Source of the DNA: a virus
Strand: one strand, 5' to 3'
IMG/VR virus record: IMGVR_UViG_3300025138_010289
Span: 1-51,794 of that record
DNA length: 51,794 nt
Numbering within the stretch: the first letter of the stretch is position 1; the number at the start of each line of letters is the position of its first letter. Positions 16,167 through 23,221 of the stretch are shown here, in pieces. The notes below the pieces were generated by a model, which made no database searches, had not been told where the DNA came from, and saw only the letters and a list, made by a program, of their open reading frames with translations. The translations under genes and the position numbers were made by a program.

Positions 16167-16862
16167 TTATATATTATGCCCTCCGTTGTTAATCTTTAGG
16201 CTGTCAAAAAATTCTTTTCTAGCTAAATTGTCATTTTCTCTAAACACACCTGAAGCTTTAGTTGTAACCATTGCTGCTCCTTGATGTTTAACTCCTCTAC
16301 AGCTAACACAATTATGTGTTCCTACTATAGTAACAATAACACCTCTATTACCTTCTGTAATCTTATCTACAGCATTGTGTATTGCTGATGTTAATTGTTC
16401 TTGTATTGCTCCTCTTCTACCAAATAATTCAACTATTCTGTTTAGTTTTGATAATCCAATTACTTGTCCTTTATCTCCTGCAATATAACCAATATGAACT
16501 ACACCTCCTATTGTTTGGTGGTGATGTGAACACATAGATGTTAAAGGAATATTTCTTTCTATAATAATACCATCATAACCATCAGATGGAAATGAAGTTA
16601 TTGGAGACATTTGATTATATCTACCTGCCCATAAATCGTTTACATATGCTTTAGCTACACGTTTTGGGGTTTCCATTGAATTTGGATCATTTCTCCAATC
16701 ACATTTCAAAGCATCTAAAAATTCACCATAAGCTTTAGTAGCTTTTTGTATCATTTCATCTTTATCTTCTTGTTTTAAAGGGAATCCAGGTGCAACTCCA
16801 TTTGCAAAGCCTTCTTGCACTACTTCTAACTCTTCGTGAATTTTTCTTCGTTTGTTTTCCAT
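16167..16862 (-). CDS. folE: GTP cyclohydrolase I (FolE)
   Basis: 231 aa from the ATG at 16862 (MENKRRKIHEE). A longer frame from 16934 exists, but its first codons lie in a full promoter match (16904-16935), so the short form is chosen. Active-site and zinc residues are present: PLTSMCSHHHQTIGG (Cys/His), VIGLSKLNRIVELFGRR, QEQLTSAI and THNCVSCRGVKHQGAAMVT (second zinc Cys). It converts GTP to dihydroneopterin triphosphate, the first precursor for 7-deazaguanines and for folate. With QueD/E/C downstream the former role is likelier. Confidence 0.94.
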   Translation of the reverse strand: MENKRRKIHEELEVVQEGFANGVAPGFPLKQEDKDEMIQKATKAYGEFLDALKCDWRNDPNSMETPKRVAKAYVNDLWAGRYNQMSPITSFPSDGYDGIIIERNIPLTSMCSHHHQTIGGVVHIGYIAGDKGQVIGLSKLNRIVELFGRRGAIQEQLTSAIHNAVDKITEGNRGVIVTIVGTHNCVSCRGVKHQGAAMVTTKASGVFRENDNLARKEFFDSLKINNGGHNI

Positions 16863-16903
16863 ATTTTTAATTTTTTTAAGTGGTGTTTTATTCACTTTCG
16901 TAT

Positions 16904-16935
16904 TAAATATACGATAATTTTTTAATATTTCCAAA
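16904..16935 (-). promoter_or_regulatory. Predicted promoter for folE
   Basis: Minus strand: TTTGG (16935-16931), 19 nt ending in ATCG, TATATTTA (16911-16904); leader of about 40 nt to the ATG at 16862. Exact match to the consensus shared with the gp44 and 23739 promoters. Confidence 0.72.
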
Positions 16936-17118
16936 TTAACTTTGTCTATAATCTAAAATAAATCCTATTAATACTATAAGATTCATTCCTATTGATGCTC
17001 CTATTTCATGCAAATCATTATATACATTTGTTGATAAGTGGATATGTCCTACTATCCAAAAAGGTATAGCTAGATTTTGACTTATCCATATTAAGGTAAA
17101 CTTAATAAATTTACTCAT
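16936..17118 (-). CDS. Small membrane protein
   Basis: 60 aa. Two hydrophobic stretches (FIKFTLIWISQNLAIPFWIVG and SIGMNLIVLIGFIL) suggest two inner-membrane spans joined by a short polar loop containing His residues. Overlaps the stop of the upstream 85-aa membrane protein by 4 bp. Function unknown; the pair could be a membrane-targeted host-takeover or superinfection factor, but nothing in the sequence decides this. Confidence 0.7.
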   Translation of the reverse strand: MSKFIKFTLIWISQNLAIPFWIVGHIHLSTNVYNDLHEIGASIGMNLIVLIGFILDYRQS

Positions 17119-17372
17119 TTTAATTTTAATATTACGTTTACTGTTGAATACATTATACCTCCAAGTATTGCAACAGCAAATATTATTTGATTTGGTATTT
17201 CACCTCTTGTTGCTAGTACAAAACCACTTAAAAATATTAGTTTTAAAAATAAACTAGCATATACTATTGAATAACCTATATTGTTGAACTTTTTGAATAG
17301 TTTCATTAATAGGTTTGTTAACACAACCAAAAACGTTGATCCTGCTAAACCGTAAGCTAATGATATAACCAT
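17115..17372 (-). CDS. Small polytopic membrane protein
   Basis: 85 aa, almost entirely hydrophobic with three probable transmembrane helices (LAYGLAGSTFLVVLTNLLM, YSIVYASLFLKLIFLSGFVLA, IIFAVAILGGIMYSTVNVI) separated by short basic or polar loops. No recognisable family. Its start overlaps the preceding ORF by 1 bp. Co-transcribed with the small genes around it. Confidence 0.7.
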   Translation of the reverse strand: MVISLAYGLAGSTFLVVLTNLLMKLFKKFNNIGYSIVYASLFLKLIFLSGFVLATRGEIPNQIIFAVAILGGIMYSTVNVILKLK

Positions 17373-17566
17373 TAATCTTCTACAAATTCTACGTCTCCGT
17401 AATCATCAATTGGTTTATCTCTTACTAGGTCCCAATCTGCATCATCTATGACTTCTTGTTGGAGATCTTCATCACCTGTTTTCCATTTTGTTAATTCTTC
17501 TTCTGTTAACACATATTCTTCCCATCTGAAGTTTGCGTAATTTACTGTTCTTGTTAATTTTGCCAT
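17372..17566 (-). CDS. Small acidic hypothetical protein
   Basis: 64 aa, strongly acidic (many D and E: TEEELTKWKTGDEDLQQEV, DDYGDVEFVED) with a Trp-rich N-terminal part (NFRWEEYVL). It begins 2 bp after the stop of a 56-aa gene. Acidic small phage proteins can act as DNA mimics, but there is no direct evidence here. Confidence 0.7.
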   Translation of the reverse strand: MAKLTRTVNYANFRWEEYVLTEEELTKWKTGDEDLQQEVIDDADWDLVRDKPIDDYGDVEFVED

Positions 17567-17568
17567 AA

Positions 17569-17739
17569 CTATATTTCTTTTATATCTAACTTTCTAATTA
17601 AATCTACCCTACCTGGGTATTTGTTTTGAAATCTTCTAATTTTACCAAAGGTTAAATCAGAAATAATCCTTGAGATACCACTGATGGGTATTCCATAATT
17701 ATTATAATTTGTAATTGAAATTTTGTACTTAGTTTTCAT
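17569..17739 (-). CDS. 56-aa basic protein
   Basis: A complete frame of 56 codons from ATG 17739 to TAG 17569: starts MKTKYKISITNYNNYG, contains ISRIISDLTFGKIRRFQNKY and ends RKLDIKEI. Basic and compact, not recognised. A promoter match (CGTGT-N19-TATATTCC) lies 13 nt upstream and the acidic 64-aa gene follows after 2 bp, so it is very likely the first gene of a transcript of small genes (56, 64, 85, 60 aa) leading toward folE. Confidence 0.7.
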   Translation of the reverse strand: MKTKYKISITNYNNYGIPISGISRIISDLTFGKIRRFQNKYPGRVDLIRKLDIKEI

Positions 17740-17752
17740 AACCGTTTTGGTG

Positions 17753-17784
17753 GGAATATACGAAAAATAAGTGAATAATACACG
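17753..17784 (-). promoter_or_regulatory. Predicted promoter for the small-gene operon
   Basis: Minus strand: CGTGT (17784-17780), 19 nt ending TTTCG, TATATTCC (17760-17753); 13 nt leader to ATG at 17739. Confidence 0.55.
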
Positions 17785-17791
17785 TTATTTT

Positions 17792-17995
17792 TTAATTACT
17801 TAATGCTCTCACCTGAAGTACTGTGTCAATCATTTCTAACTGATCTTCACATTCTATTAATTTAAGGAAATCATCATTGATATTAGATAATCCCATTTGG
17901 ACTTGTTTGGATTGTTCGAGTTTGATTAGTTTAAATGCATCTAAACGATTTAGCATGCAAAGATATTTTTCTTGTTTCAAACTTAATTTTACCAT
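17792..17995 (-). CDS. Small hypothetical helical protein
   Basis: 67 aa, not recognised. Likely two helices with Leu/Ile spacing (LKQEKYLCMLNRLDAFKLIKLEQ and DDFLKLIECEDQLEMIDTVLQV). Its layout recalls the 74-aa ORF at 7116-7340 but identity is too low to claim kinship. Overlaps the stop of the 130-aa membrane/coiled-coil gene by 7 bp. Confidence 0.7.
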   Translation of the reverse strand: MVKLSLKQEKYLCMLNRLDAFKLIKLEQSKQVQMGLSNINDDFLKLIECEDQLEMIDTVLQVRALSN

Positions 17996-18381
17996 TTACG
18001 TTTTTTCGGAACTTCTTTAATAATTACAGTTGGCTTTCGTTTTTTTAATAATTCCATTTGCTTATTTAATTCTGCAAATTTATCATCTTTTTCAGTACCA
18101 TCTTTAAGCATTGTAGATGTTATTTTAACTTCTTCTCTTAATAAATCCTGAGATTCTTCTAAAATTTCTACTCTTTCTTCTAAATTTATAATCATCTTCT
18201 CATTCCACTCTTCTCTAAGGTCATACTCTAACCTTTCAATTGCGGCTTTAGGTTCTGATTTAGCAATTTCTATATCAGCTTGTAATGTATAATACATTCC
18301 TACAAATGTAGATGTAATCATTACTATTGCTATTATTGTTTTTAAATCTACTTTAATTTCTGTATTTTCTCCTATTTTCAT
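17989..18381 (-). CDS. Membrane-anchored coiled-coil protein
   Basis: 130 aa. One N-terminal transmembrane helix (about residues 13-33, LKTIIAIVMITSTFVGMYYTL), then a long predicted coiled coil (AAIERLEYDLREEWNEKM, LEERVEILEESQDLLREEV) and a basic C terminus ending PKKRKW. Single-span anchor plus coiled coil fits a spanin-like or membrane scaffold role, but it is far from the lysis genes. The upstream gap of 78 nt holds a late-type ATATTTATCA element. Confidence 0.7.
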   Translation of the reverse strand: MKIGENTEIKVDLKTIIAIVMITSTFVGMYYTLQADIEIAKSEPKAAIERLEYDLREEWNEKMIINLEERVEILEESQDLLREEVKITSTMLKDGTEKDDKFAELNKQMELLKKRKPTVIIKEVPKKRKW

Positions 18382-18423
18382 CTTCTCTTTTTATGTTAAA
18401 CGTGTAACATAACTCTTATTCGG

Positions 18424-18433
18424 TGATAAATAT
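18424..18433 (-). promoter_or_regulatory. Late-type promoter element candidate
   Basis: ATATTTATCA on the minus strand in the 78-nt intergenic gap, 42 nt before the ATG at 18381; same as the element before the sheath gene. No gene shorter than the track limit is seen in this gap. Confidence 0.4.
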
Positions 18434-18459
18434 ATAAATGAAAATTTTAGATCATAAAT

Positions 18460-18885
18460 TTAAATATTTACCTTGTAATCTTGTATAGCTTTTGAATCTT
18501 CTCTCTCCCAGGGGTATTCTATCCAGTTTGAATTATCCCATTTTTTAGCATATAAAGTAGGTTTAAAACATGAAGTATGAGGTTTGTAATGTAAAACTGC
18601 TGTTTTAAGGTTAAAAGGATAAGAATATAATGTTTGATATTTATTTACTAATTTGTCTAAGGTTTCTCCGCTATCACAAATATCATCAACTATTAAAGTA
18701 TTGGGGCCAATATCTCCTTTAGTCATAGGCATTCCTAATTTATGAGATAACATTACAGCTGGTATTAAACCACCTCTTTGTAAACCATATATATTTTCAA
18801 ATTTATCATCACTAACTTCAATCCGATATGATAGTCTGGATATTAGCTTATCTATTTGGTCCCAATCTATTATTATTTTTTTCAT
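18460..18885 (-). CDS. Type I phosphoribosyltransferase
   Basis: 141 aa. NIYGLQRGGLIPAVMLSHKLG and the PRPP-binding loop TLIVDDICDSGETLDKL (residues 63-79) identify a PRTase, most like the compact xanthine/hypoxanthine-guanine phosphoribosyltransferase group. These attach ribose-5-phosphate from PRPP to a purine base. In the neighbourhood of 7-deazaguanine genes, purine salvage supplying GTP is a possible role. Overlaps the nuclease gene by 4 bp. Confidence 0.85.
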   Translation of the reverse strand: MKKIIIDWDQIDKLISRLSYRIEVSDDKFENIYGLQRGGLIPAVMLSHKLGMPMTKGDIGPNTLIVDDICDSGETLDKLVNKYQTLYSYPFNLKTAVLHYKPHTSCFKPTLYAKKWDNSNWIEYPWEREDSKAIQDYKVNI

Positions 18886-19457
18886 TTTATTAAATATTCT
18901 ATCCAGTTTGTACCTGTTGTATTTTTATTAGGAAATTCAAATACTTTAGTTATATCTCCCATTATTATTGTTTTTTTAAAACCACTAGGTATAGTAGCTC
19001 CACCTTTTACTTTCTTTAAGTTACCTTCAAATAAAACATCTACCCTTACCTTAACTTCTTGTTCAAAAAAGTTAGCTAAACTTCTTTCAAATGATTCTAA
19101 TCTTGCCCATTGTCCTCTATTTAATCCTTCATGTTGTAAAGCTGAATTTAAATATGAAAACGTTTTAAGTAATGTTTCTTTATCACAGTTAAATGCTGCC
19201 GCAGGTGCTAAATGACCTTTATCATAGATGTTATCTTTATAATCTGCATCATCTGATGTTTTTATTCCTTTAGGGGTCCAAAAATTCATACCTGTTCTTT
19301 CAGCATGTCCATTTGGACATTGTATTGTATATTCTAACCATAGGGGTTGTTCATATTTTTCAGAATAATTAACTGTAAAAATATCTGTTTTTATAATTTG
19401 ACTATAAGTTATAATACTACTAAGGATTAAAACTAATGTTATTTTTATTTTACGCAT
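18882..19457 (-). CDS. Exported DNA/RNA non-specific endonuclease (NucA/EndoG type)
   Basis: 191 aa. An N-terminal signal peptide (MRKIKITLVLILSSIITYSQ, basic start, hydrophobic core, cleavage probably near Tyr-Ser/Gln) precedes a beta-beta-alpha-metal nuclease: DKGHLAPAAAF at residues 79-89 is the DRGH motif with K for R, and LNRGQWARLE follows with the metal-site Asn region. This family cuts DNA and RNA without sequence preference using Mg. Export to the periplasm or outside is unusual for a phage nuclease. ATG overlaps the stop of a 44-aa ORF. Confidence 0.88.
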   Translation of the reverse strand: MRKIKITLVLILSSIITYSQIIKTDIFTVNYSEKYEQPLWLEYTIQCPNGHAERTGMNFWTPKGIKTSDDADYKDNIYDKGHLAPAAAFNCDKETLLKTFSYLNSALQHEGLNRGQWARLESFERSLANFFEQEVKVRVDVLFEGNLKKVKGGATIPSGFKKTIIMGDITKVFEFPNKNTTGTNWIEYLIK

Positions 19458-19584
19458 TTTGTATGTATTCTTCTAATTTTTCTATTAAATCTAATACTTC
19501 ATCTGGTTCCATAGTTATAGCACAGCATGTATTAACATTTTCTTTTACTTCTTCTAATATTTCTAATGCTTCTTCTTTAGACAC
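19450..19584 (-). CDS. 44-aa acidic peptide, GTG start
   Basis: Open frame from a GTG at 19584 that overlaps the queE stop, ending in a TAA (19452-19450) that overlaps the nuclease ATG. The peptide is acidic and helical: SKEEALEILEEVKENVNT, then CCAITMEPDEV and DLIEKLEEYIQNA. The gap-free overlaps on both sides support translation, but the GTG start is a choice; the only in-frame ATG would leave 20 residues. Confidence 0.55.
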   Translation of the reverse strand: MSKEEALEILEEVKENVNTCCAITMEPDEVLDLIEKLEEYIQNA

Positions 19585-20347
19585 CTCTTTCTGTATCAAA
19601 TGCAATGATGTGGTCTCTGCCTGTCATATTATATCCCTTTTCAGCACACAATTCAAATACTAAAGGATACATTTTTACTAATGTTTCTCTTGTATCCCCA
19701 GCAGGCATTATATAAGTTTTATCTTTGGGTATTTCCATATCTACCCTAAATGCCTCAATTTCTTTTAGATTTTCATCTGTACCATCCCATACAGGTTTGA
19801 AGTGATAATCTTTATGGTATGCAATTGTTTTACTAATAGCTTCTTTATTTAATCTAAGTCTATTATGCACTTTAATCATTCGTTCATCGGCGACAGCCCC
19901 ATTAGGTGTAACAGCGCCAAGTACAGGCACACTATTACTAAATTTAGGACTAAGGCTAATAAGATCCAAAGGGTGGTCTGTTTCAAGAAAATGAGAACCT
20001 TCTGTCTCAATTGTAACCAAAATGTTTCTTTCATTTGCAAAATGTGTTATTTCATTTACTAAAGCAGGATGCATTGTAGGCGAACCGCCAGTAAGCATCA
20101 TTTCTTTTACATGGGGATTGTCATCATATATTTTAATAATATCATTAAAGGTAAATGTACCTTTTTCTGGGTGTATACTTGTATACCAAGAATCACACCA
20201 ACCACCATCTCCAAAATAACATCTATGAGTACATCCTGTAGTTCTAACCGCAATAGTTGGTCTACCAAATCTGCTACCTTCACTTTGAACACATCTGTAT
20301 AATTCTAATACTGGTAACACTTTGTTATAATCTTCTATTCTTTTCAT
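19577..20347 (-). CDS. queE: 7-carboxy-7-deazaguanine synthase QueE (radical SAM)
   Basis: 256 aa. YRCVQSEGSRFGRPTIAVR then GCTHRCYFGDGGWCDSWYT supplies the 4Fe-4S cysteines (C39, C43, C51), here spaced CX3CX7C instead of the usual CX3CX2C. Then MLTGGSPTMHP and VTIETEGSHF, typical of QueE (SAM-binding GGE-like strand and ETxGs). It ring-contracts 6-carboxytetrahydropterin to CDG. Separated from queD by three tRNA genes, all on the same strand. Confidence 0.92.
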   Translation of the reverse strand: MKRIEDYNKVLPVLELYRCVQSEGSRFGRPTIAVRTTGCTHRCYFGDGGWCDSWYTSIHPEKGTFTFNDIIKIYDDNPHVKEMMLTGGSPTMHPALVNEITHFANERNILVTIETEGSHFLETDHPLDLISLSPKFSNSVPVLGAVTPNGAVADERMIKVHNRLRLNKEAISKTIAYHKDYHFKPVWDGTDENLKEIEAFRVDMEIPKDKTYIMPAGDTRETLVKMYPLVFELCAEKGYNMTGRDHIIAFDTERGV

Positions 20348-20371
20348 TTATTTTTCATTTATTATTTACTG

Positions 20372-20443
20372 TACTCCGTAGGGGAATCGAACCCCTGTTT
20401 TATGGATGAAAACCATATGTCCTAACCCCTAGACGAACGGAGC
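20372..20443 (-). tRNA. tRNA-Glu (anticodon TTC)
   Basis: 72 nt cloverleaf on the minus strand. Acceptor GCTCCGT pairs with ACGGAGT; anticodon stem TATGG/CCATA around loop TTTTCAT gives anticodon TTC (codon GAA); T arm AGGGG-TTCGATT-CCCCT. Discriminator A, CCA not encoded. Confidence 0.93.
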
Positions 20444-20448
20444 ATTAA

Positions 20449-20522
<74 letters not shown>

Positions 20523-20535
20523 TTTGGTTTTATCG

Positions 20536-20606
20536 TTATCGGGGAAGGATTCGAACCTCCGTTCATGGTACCAAAAACCATTGTCCTGCCTCTAGACGAC
20601 CCGATA
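20536..20606 (-). tRNA. tRNA-Gln (anticodon TTG)
   Basis: 71 nt. Acceptor TATCGGG/CCCGATA is perfect; anticodon stem ATGGT/ACCAT around TTTTGGT gives TTG (codon CAA); T arm GGAGG-TTCGAAT-CCTTC. Discriminator A, CCA not encoded. Only 6 bp after queD. Confidence 0.92.
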
Positions 20607-20612
20607 ATAAAA

Positions 20613-21077
20613 TTATTCACAATAATAAGCTGCGTTTTTACCGTGTTCCATAAACTTAACTTTAGTAACTCTTACTCTACCTTCAGTTTCTGTATGGACA
20701 AAGTCATTTAACTTATTAAATATAAACTCTGAAAATTTTTCTGCTCCTGTAGCTGGTATTACTCTTAATTGAATTACTCCTATCCCATCCATTGTTTTCC
20801 AACCACCCATTCCAGGATCATCTTCGGCTATTATAACAGTATGGTCAAACATATAATCCATCCATTCTTTAGGTTGTTTACCTTCTATAAGTGTTTTAGC
20901 TCTTTTCATACCACCAAAATCCCATACCCAATTTTTTTCATCTAATTCACCTTCAAAATATACTTTAAATGAAATACCATACCCATGTAAAAATTTACAG
21001 TGTGTATCTTCTGCTTTCCATTGACGGAACACTGTACTAAATCCGTCAAAAACTTTACTTGATTGAAATTTACCCAT
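20613..21077 (-). CDS. queD: 6-carboxytetrahydropterin synthase, QueD family
   Basis: 154 aa. FSTVFRQWKAEDTHCKFLHGYGISFKVYFEG, then NWVWDFGGMKRAKTLIE, DHTVIIAEDDPGM and VTKVKFMEHGKNAAYYCE follow the T-fold 6-pyruvoyl-tetrahydropterin synthase pattern in the HGYG variant, common in phage and alphaproteobacterial QueD homologs, where the classical HGH zinc motif is altered. It converts dihydroneopterin triphosphate (from FolE) to CPH4, the QueE substrate. Overlaps thioredoxin by 8 bp. Confidence 0.87.
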   Translation of the reverse strand: MGKFQSSKVFDGFSTVFRQWKAEDTHCKFLHGYGISFKVYFEGELDEKNWVWDFGGMKRAKTLIEGKQPKEWMDYMFDHTVIIAEDDPGMGGWKTMDGIGVIQLRVIPATGAEKFSEFIFNKLNDFVHTETEGRVRVTKVKFMEHGKNAAYYCE

Positions 21078-21339
21078 TATACCAGTCTTTTAATTGTTGA
21101 AGTGATTTTCCACCACCTTGTATTCTTTTTATTTCATTTCCATCTAAATCAGTTATGACTAAAGTTGGAACAGATTTTATAGCATATTGTGTAACTAAAG
21201 TAGCTTCATAATCTGTATTTATTTTTTTAATAGGAATCCCACTATTTTCTAATTGTTCCATTTTAGGTCCTAATTGTTTACAAGGTCCACACCATGGAGC
21301 TGTAAAATATAATATTCCTTTTTTAACTTGTACTTTCAT
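21070..21339 (-). CDS. Thioredoxin
   Basis: 89 aa, a short thioredoxin with the canonical YFTAPWCGPCKQLGP active site (WCGPC, residues 16-20) and the cis-Pro loop SVPTLVITD. A cytoplasmic disulphide reductant; it may regenerate the phage class I ribonucleotide reductase encoded at 27163-29862 (C-terminal Cys pair in NrdA). Overlaps QueD by 8 bp. Confidence 0.94.
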   Translation of the reverse strand: MKVQVKKGILYFTAPWCGPCKQLGPKMEQLENSGIPIKKINTDYEATLVTQYAIKSVPTLVITDLDGNEIKRIQGGGKSLQQLKDWYNG

Positions 21340-21355
21340 TTTTACTTATTTTATT

Positions 21356-21511
21356 TTAAACTAATTCTTCTACTATACCTATTGCTTCACTAGCTACTAA
21401 AATAAGCATAGCAGTTACTAAACTAAATGGTATAAAACAATAACCTAATATTCTTATACTTGATTTAATAAAACTTACTAATTGATGTTTTTTTGCGTCT
21501 GGTTGTTTCAT
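21356..21511 (-). CDS. 51-aa single-span membrane protein
   Basis: Complete frame from ATG 21511 to TAA 21356: a polar start MKQPDAKKHQLVSFIKSS is followed by a hydrophobic stretch IRILGYCFIPFSLVTAMLILVA and ends EAIGIVEELV. One transmembrane helix. It sits immediately after QueC (ATG overlaps the TAA region of queC, 21513) and 16 bp before thioredoxin. Unknown function. Confidence 0.65.
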   Translation of the reverse strand: MKQPDAKKHQLVSFIKSSIRILGYCFIPFSLVTAMLILVASEAIGIVEELV

Positions 21512-21512
21512 A

Positions 21513-22430
21513 TTACATATTATTTACCATATCAATGGTATCGTTCATATTAGGATTATTTGCATACTCATCCAATAATTTTTGAACATGAGATTTTGCA
21601 ATTTCATAACCTACAACTCCTGTTTCATCAGCATATACTACAGGGTCAGGTCTTCCTAATTTTAAAAATGCTTCTATTCTTTCTACTGATGATGCTGATT
21701 TGTAATCTGAATACCAATTTCCTTCTCCAGTATCAGACCAAGGGTGAGGTATAAAAACAGGTTTGTATGATGTATTTGTTCTTTTATAAACTTCATCAAA
21801 ATCAATTCCTAATTCTTTACAACATACTTCTCCATCTTTTAAAATATCAAATTTATCTCCATCTAAATAAGGTGTGTATAATCCTACTCTTTGAGCATCC
21901 CAATTACCTTCAGCAAATGCTTTATAATCCGCATCTCTAAATTCTTGTCTACAATCAGGGTAAATTGCATGATCTCCAGCATGTATGCCCATTGCTATTT
22001 TTACTGCTGATTCTGTTTTATTAGCGATTGATAACGCTACAGATTGTATTAGTGATGAGAATATTTTATTTCTATTAGGCACTACGGTTGCTTTCATATT
22101 ATCCTCTTCATAATGTCCTTCAGGCACATCATCTCCACCTTCTACTAGAGCTGAATCTAATAATGATGTTAAACCATCTAATTTAATAGACTGATATGTA
22201 ATAGGCTCAAAATTATGTTTAATAGTTTCTCCTAAATCATTTTTAGCTAAAGTTTTATCTGCCTTGCTGTTTAAATAATCTACTAATTCTTGTGCCCTTT
22301 CTAATTCGACTCTATGTTTTTGACCATAATCAAAACTTAGAGCTGTTACTTTATAATCGTTTGCTAATAGGTGAAGTAATAGCGTGCTACTATCCATTCC
22401 ACCACTTAAACTTAATACTGCTTGTTTCAT
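21513..22430 (-). CDS. queC: 7-cyano-7-deazaguanine synthase QueC (variant)
   Basis: 305 aa, versus about 230 for typical QueC. PP-loop LSLSGGMDSSTLLLHLL (SGGMDS 9-14), SFDYGQKHRVELERA, TVVPNRNKIFSSL and AIYPDCRQEFRDA are clear QueC elements. In most QueC a C-terminal CX...CGxCxxCxxR zinc site follows; here that region reads TNTSYKPV and YKSASSVERIEAF, with Ser/Ala in place of the cysteines. It should convert CDG to preQ0 with ATP and ammonia; loss of the zinc site may mark a variant activity. Overlaps the DpdA-like gene by 4 bp. Confidence 0.9.
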   Translation of the reverse strand: MKQAVLSLSGGMDSSTLLLHLLANDYKVTALSFDYGQKHRVELERAQELVDYLNSKADKTLAKNDLGETIKHNFEPITYQSIKLDGLTSLLDSALVEGGDDVPEGHYEEDNMKATVVPNRNKIFSSLIQSVALSIANKTESAVKIAMGIHAGDHAIYPDCRQEFRDADYKAFAEGNWDAQRVGLYTPYLDGDKFDILKDGEVCCKELGIDFDEVYKRTNTSYKPVFIPHPWSDTGEGNWYSDYKSASSVERIEAFLKLGRPDPVVYADETGVVGYEIAKSHVQKLLDEYANNPNMNDTIDMVNNM

Positions 22431-23221
22431 GTTTTTGGTATAAATGTTTTAAATAATTGTATATTGTAAATTGCTGTTTCCCAATGCTCAGCTTCTCCTT
22501 TAAATTTATCTACCTTAGTAGATATTTTGTTATTTAACCCCCAAGGTTCATATTTTATTCCTGATAAACCATGTATAACTGGGTTTGAAGTATCTATTGT
22601 TTTTATAAATGGCATATTTTTATACCATTTAAATTCCTGGGGTATGTTGCAACCTAATAAATGTATTCTATCTGATTTTGATATTGTATTATCCTCATAT
22701 AATTCTTTTATAAAATTATACCGGCCATGGGCTTTAGTTACTGTTATATTTTCTGTGGTTTTAGAAGTAGTTTTTCCATTTTCATAATACCAATCAGCCC
22801 CATAACTAAATGCTATTTTTTGATATCCTTGATGTTTTAATATATCATAACATTCTCTGGATTCATTTTTATTTTTACCTTGCACTACAGCCATAGGAGT
22901 AGTATTTTCAGGATATATTTTATTAATCCATTCTTTAGCTGATACTAACGTTGCTGTTTTATCCTGCCAATAATCAGGTACTATAAACTCATCAGGTTTG
23001 AAATAATATAACCAATGTGCCAAACGTTCTTTATCATATGGATGTCCTAACTCATGTAAGGAGTTATCCATAATAATATACCGCCCCATTTCTTTAGATT
23101 CTTGAAAATATTTTACATAATCTTCATTTTCATCTAACATATGGGGGAGACAATAATCATAATCAATTAATCCCCTAACTTGTTTCATATAGGGTATTGG
23201 TGCTTCGTGTGATACTTTCAT
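22427..23221 (-). CDS. DpdA-like (TGT-related) DNA transglycosylase candidate
   Basis: 264 aa. The TIM-barrel transglycosylase pattern of tRNA-guanine transglycosylase is visible in order: IIMDNSLHELG (D52), PMAVVQGKNKNESRECYDIL (the VVQG strand, 112-115), HLLGCNIPQEF (the G-x-x-x-P substrate loop) and TIDTSNPVIHG (D210, aligned with the catalytic Asp of TGT). DpdA proteins exchange guanine in DNA for preQ0-type bases in phages and dnd-like islands. It sits 4 bp overlapped with queC. No zinc-binding CxCxxC-H of tRNA TGT is seen, in keeping with a DNA-type enzyme. Confidence 0.72.
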   Translation of the reverse strand: MKVSHEAPIPYMKQVRGLIDYDYCLPHMLDENEDYVKYFQESKEMGRYIIMDNSLHELGHPYDKERLAHWLYYFKPDEFIVPDYWQDKTATLVSAKEWINKIYPENTTPMAVVQGKNKNESRECYDILKHQGYQKIAFSYGADWYYENGKTTSKTTENITVTKAHGRYNFIKELYEDNTISKSDRIHLLGCNIPQEFKWYKNMPFIKTIDTSNPVIHGLSGIKYEPWGLNNKISTKVDKFKGEAEHWETAIYNIQLFKTFIPKT

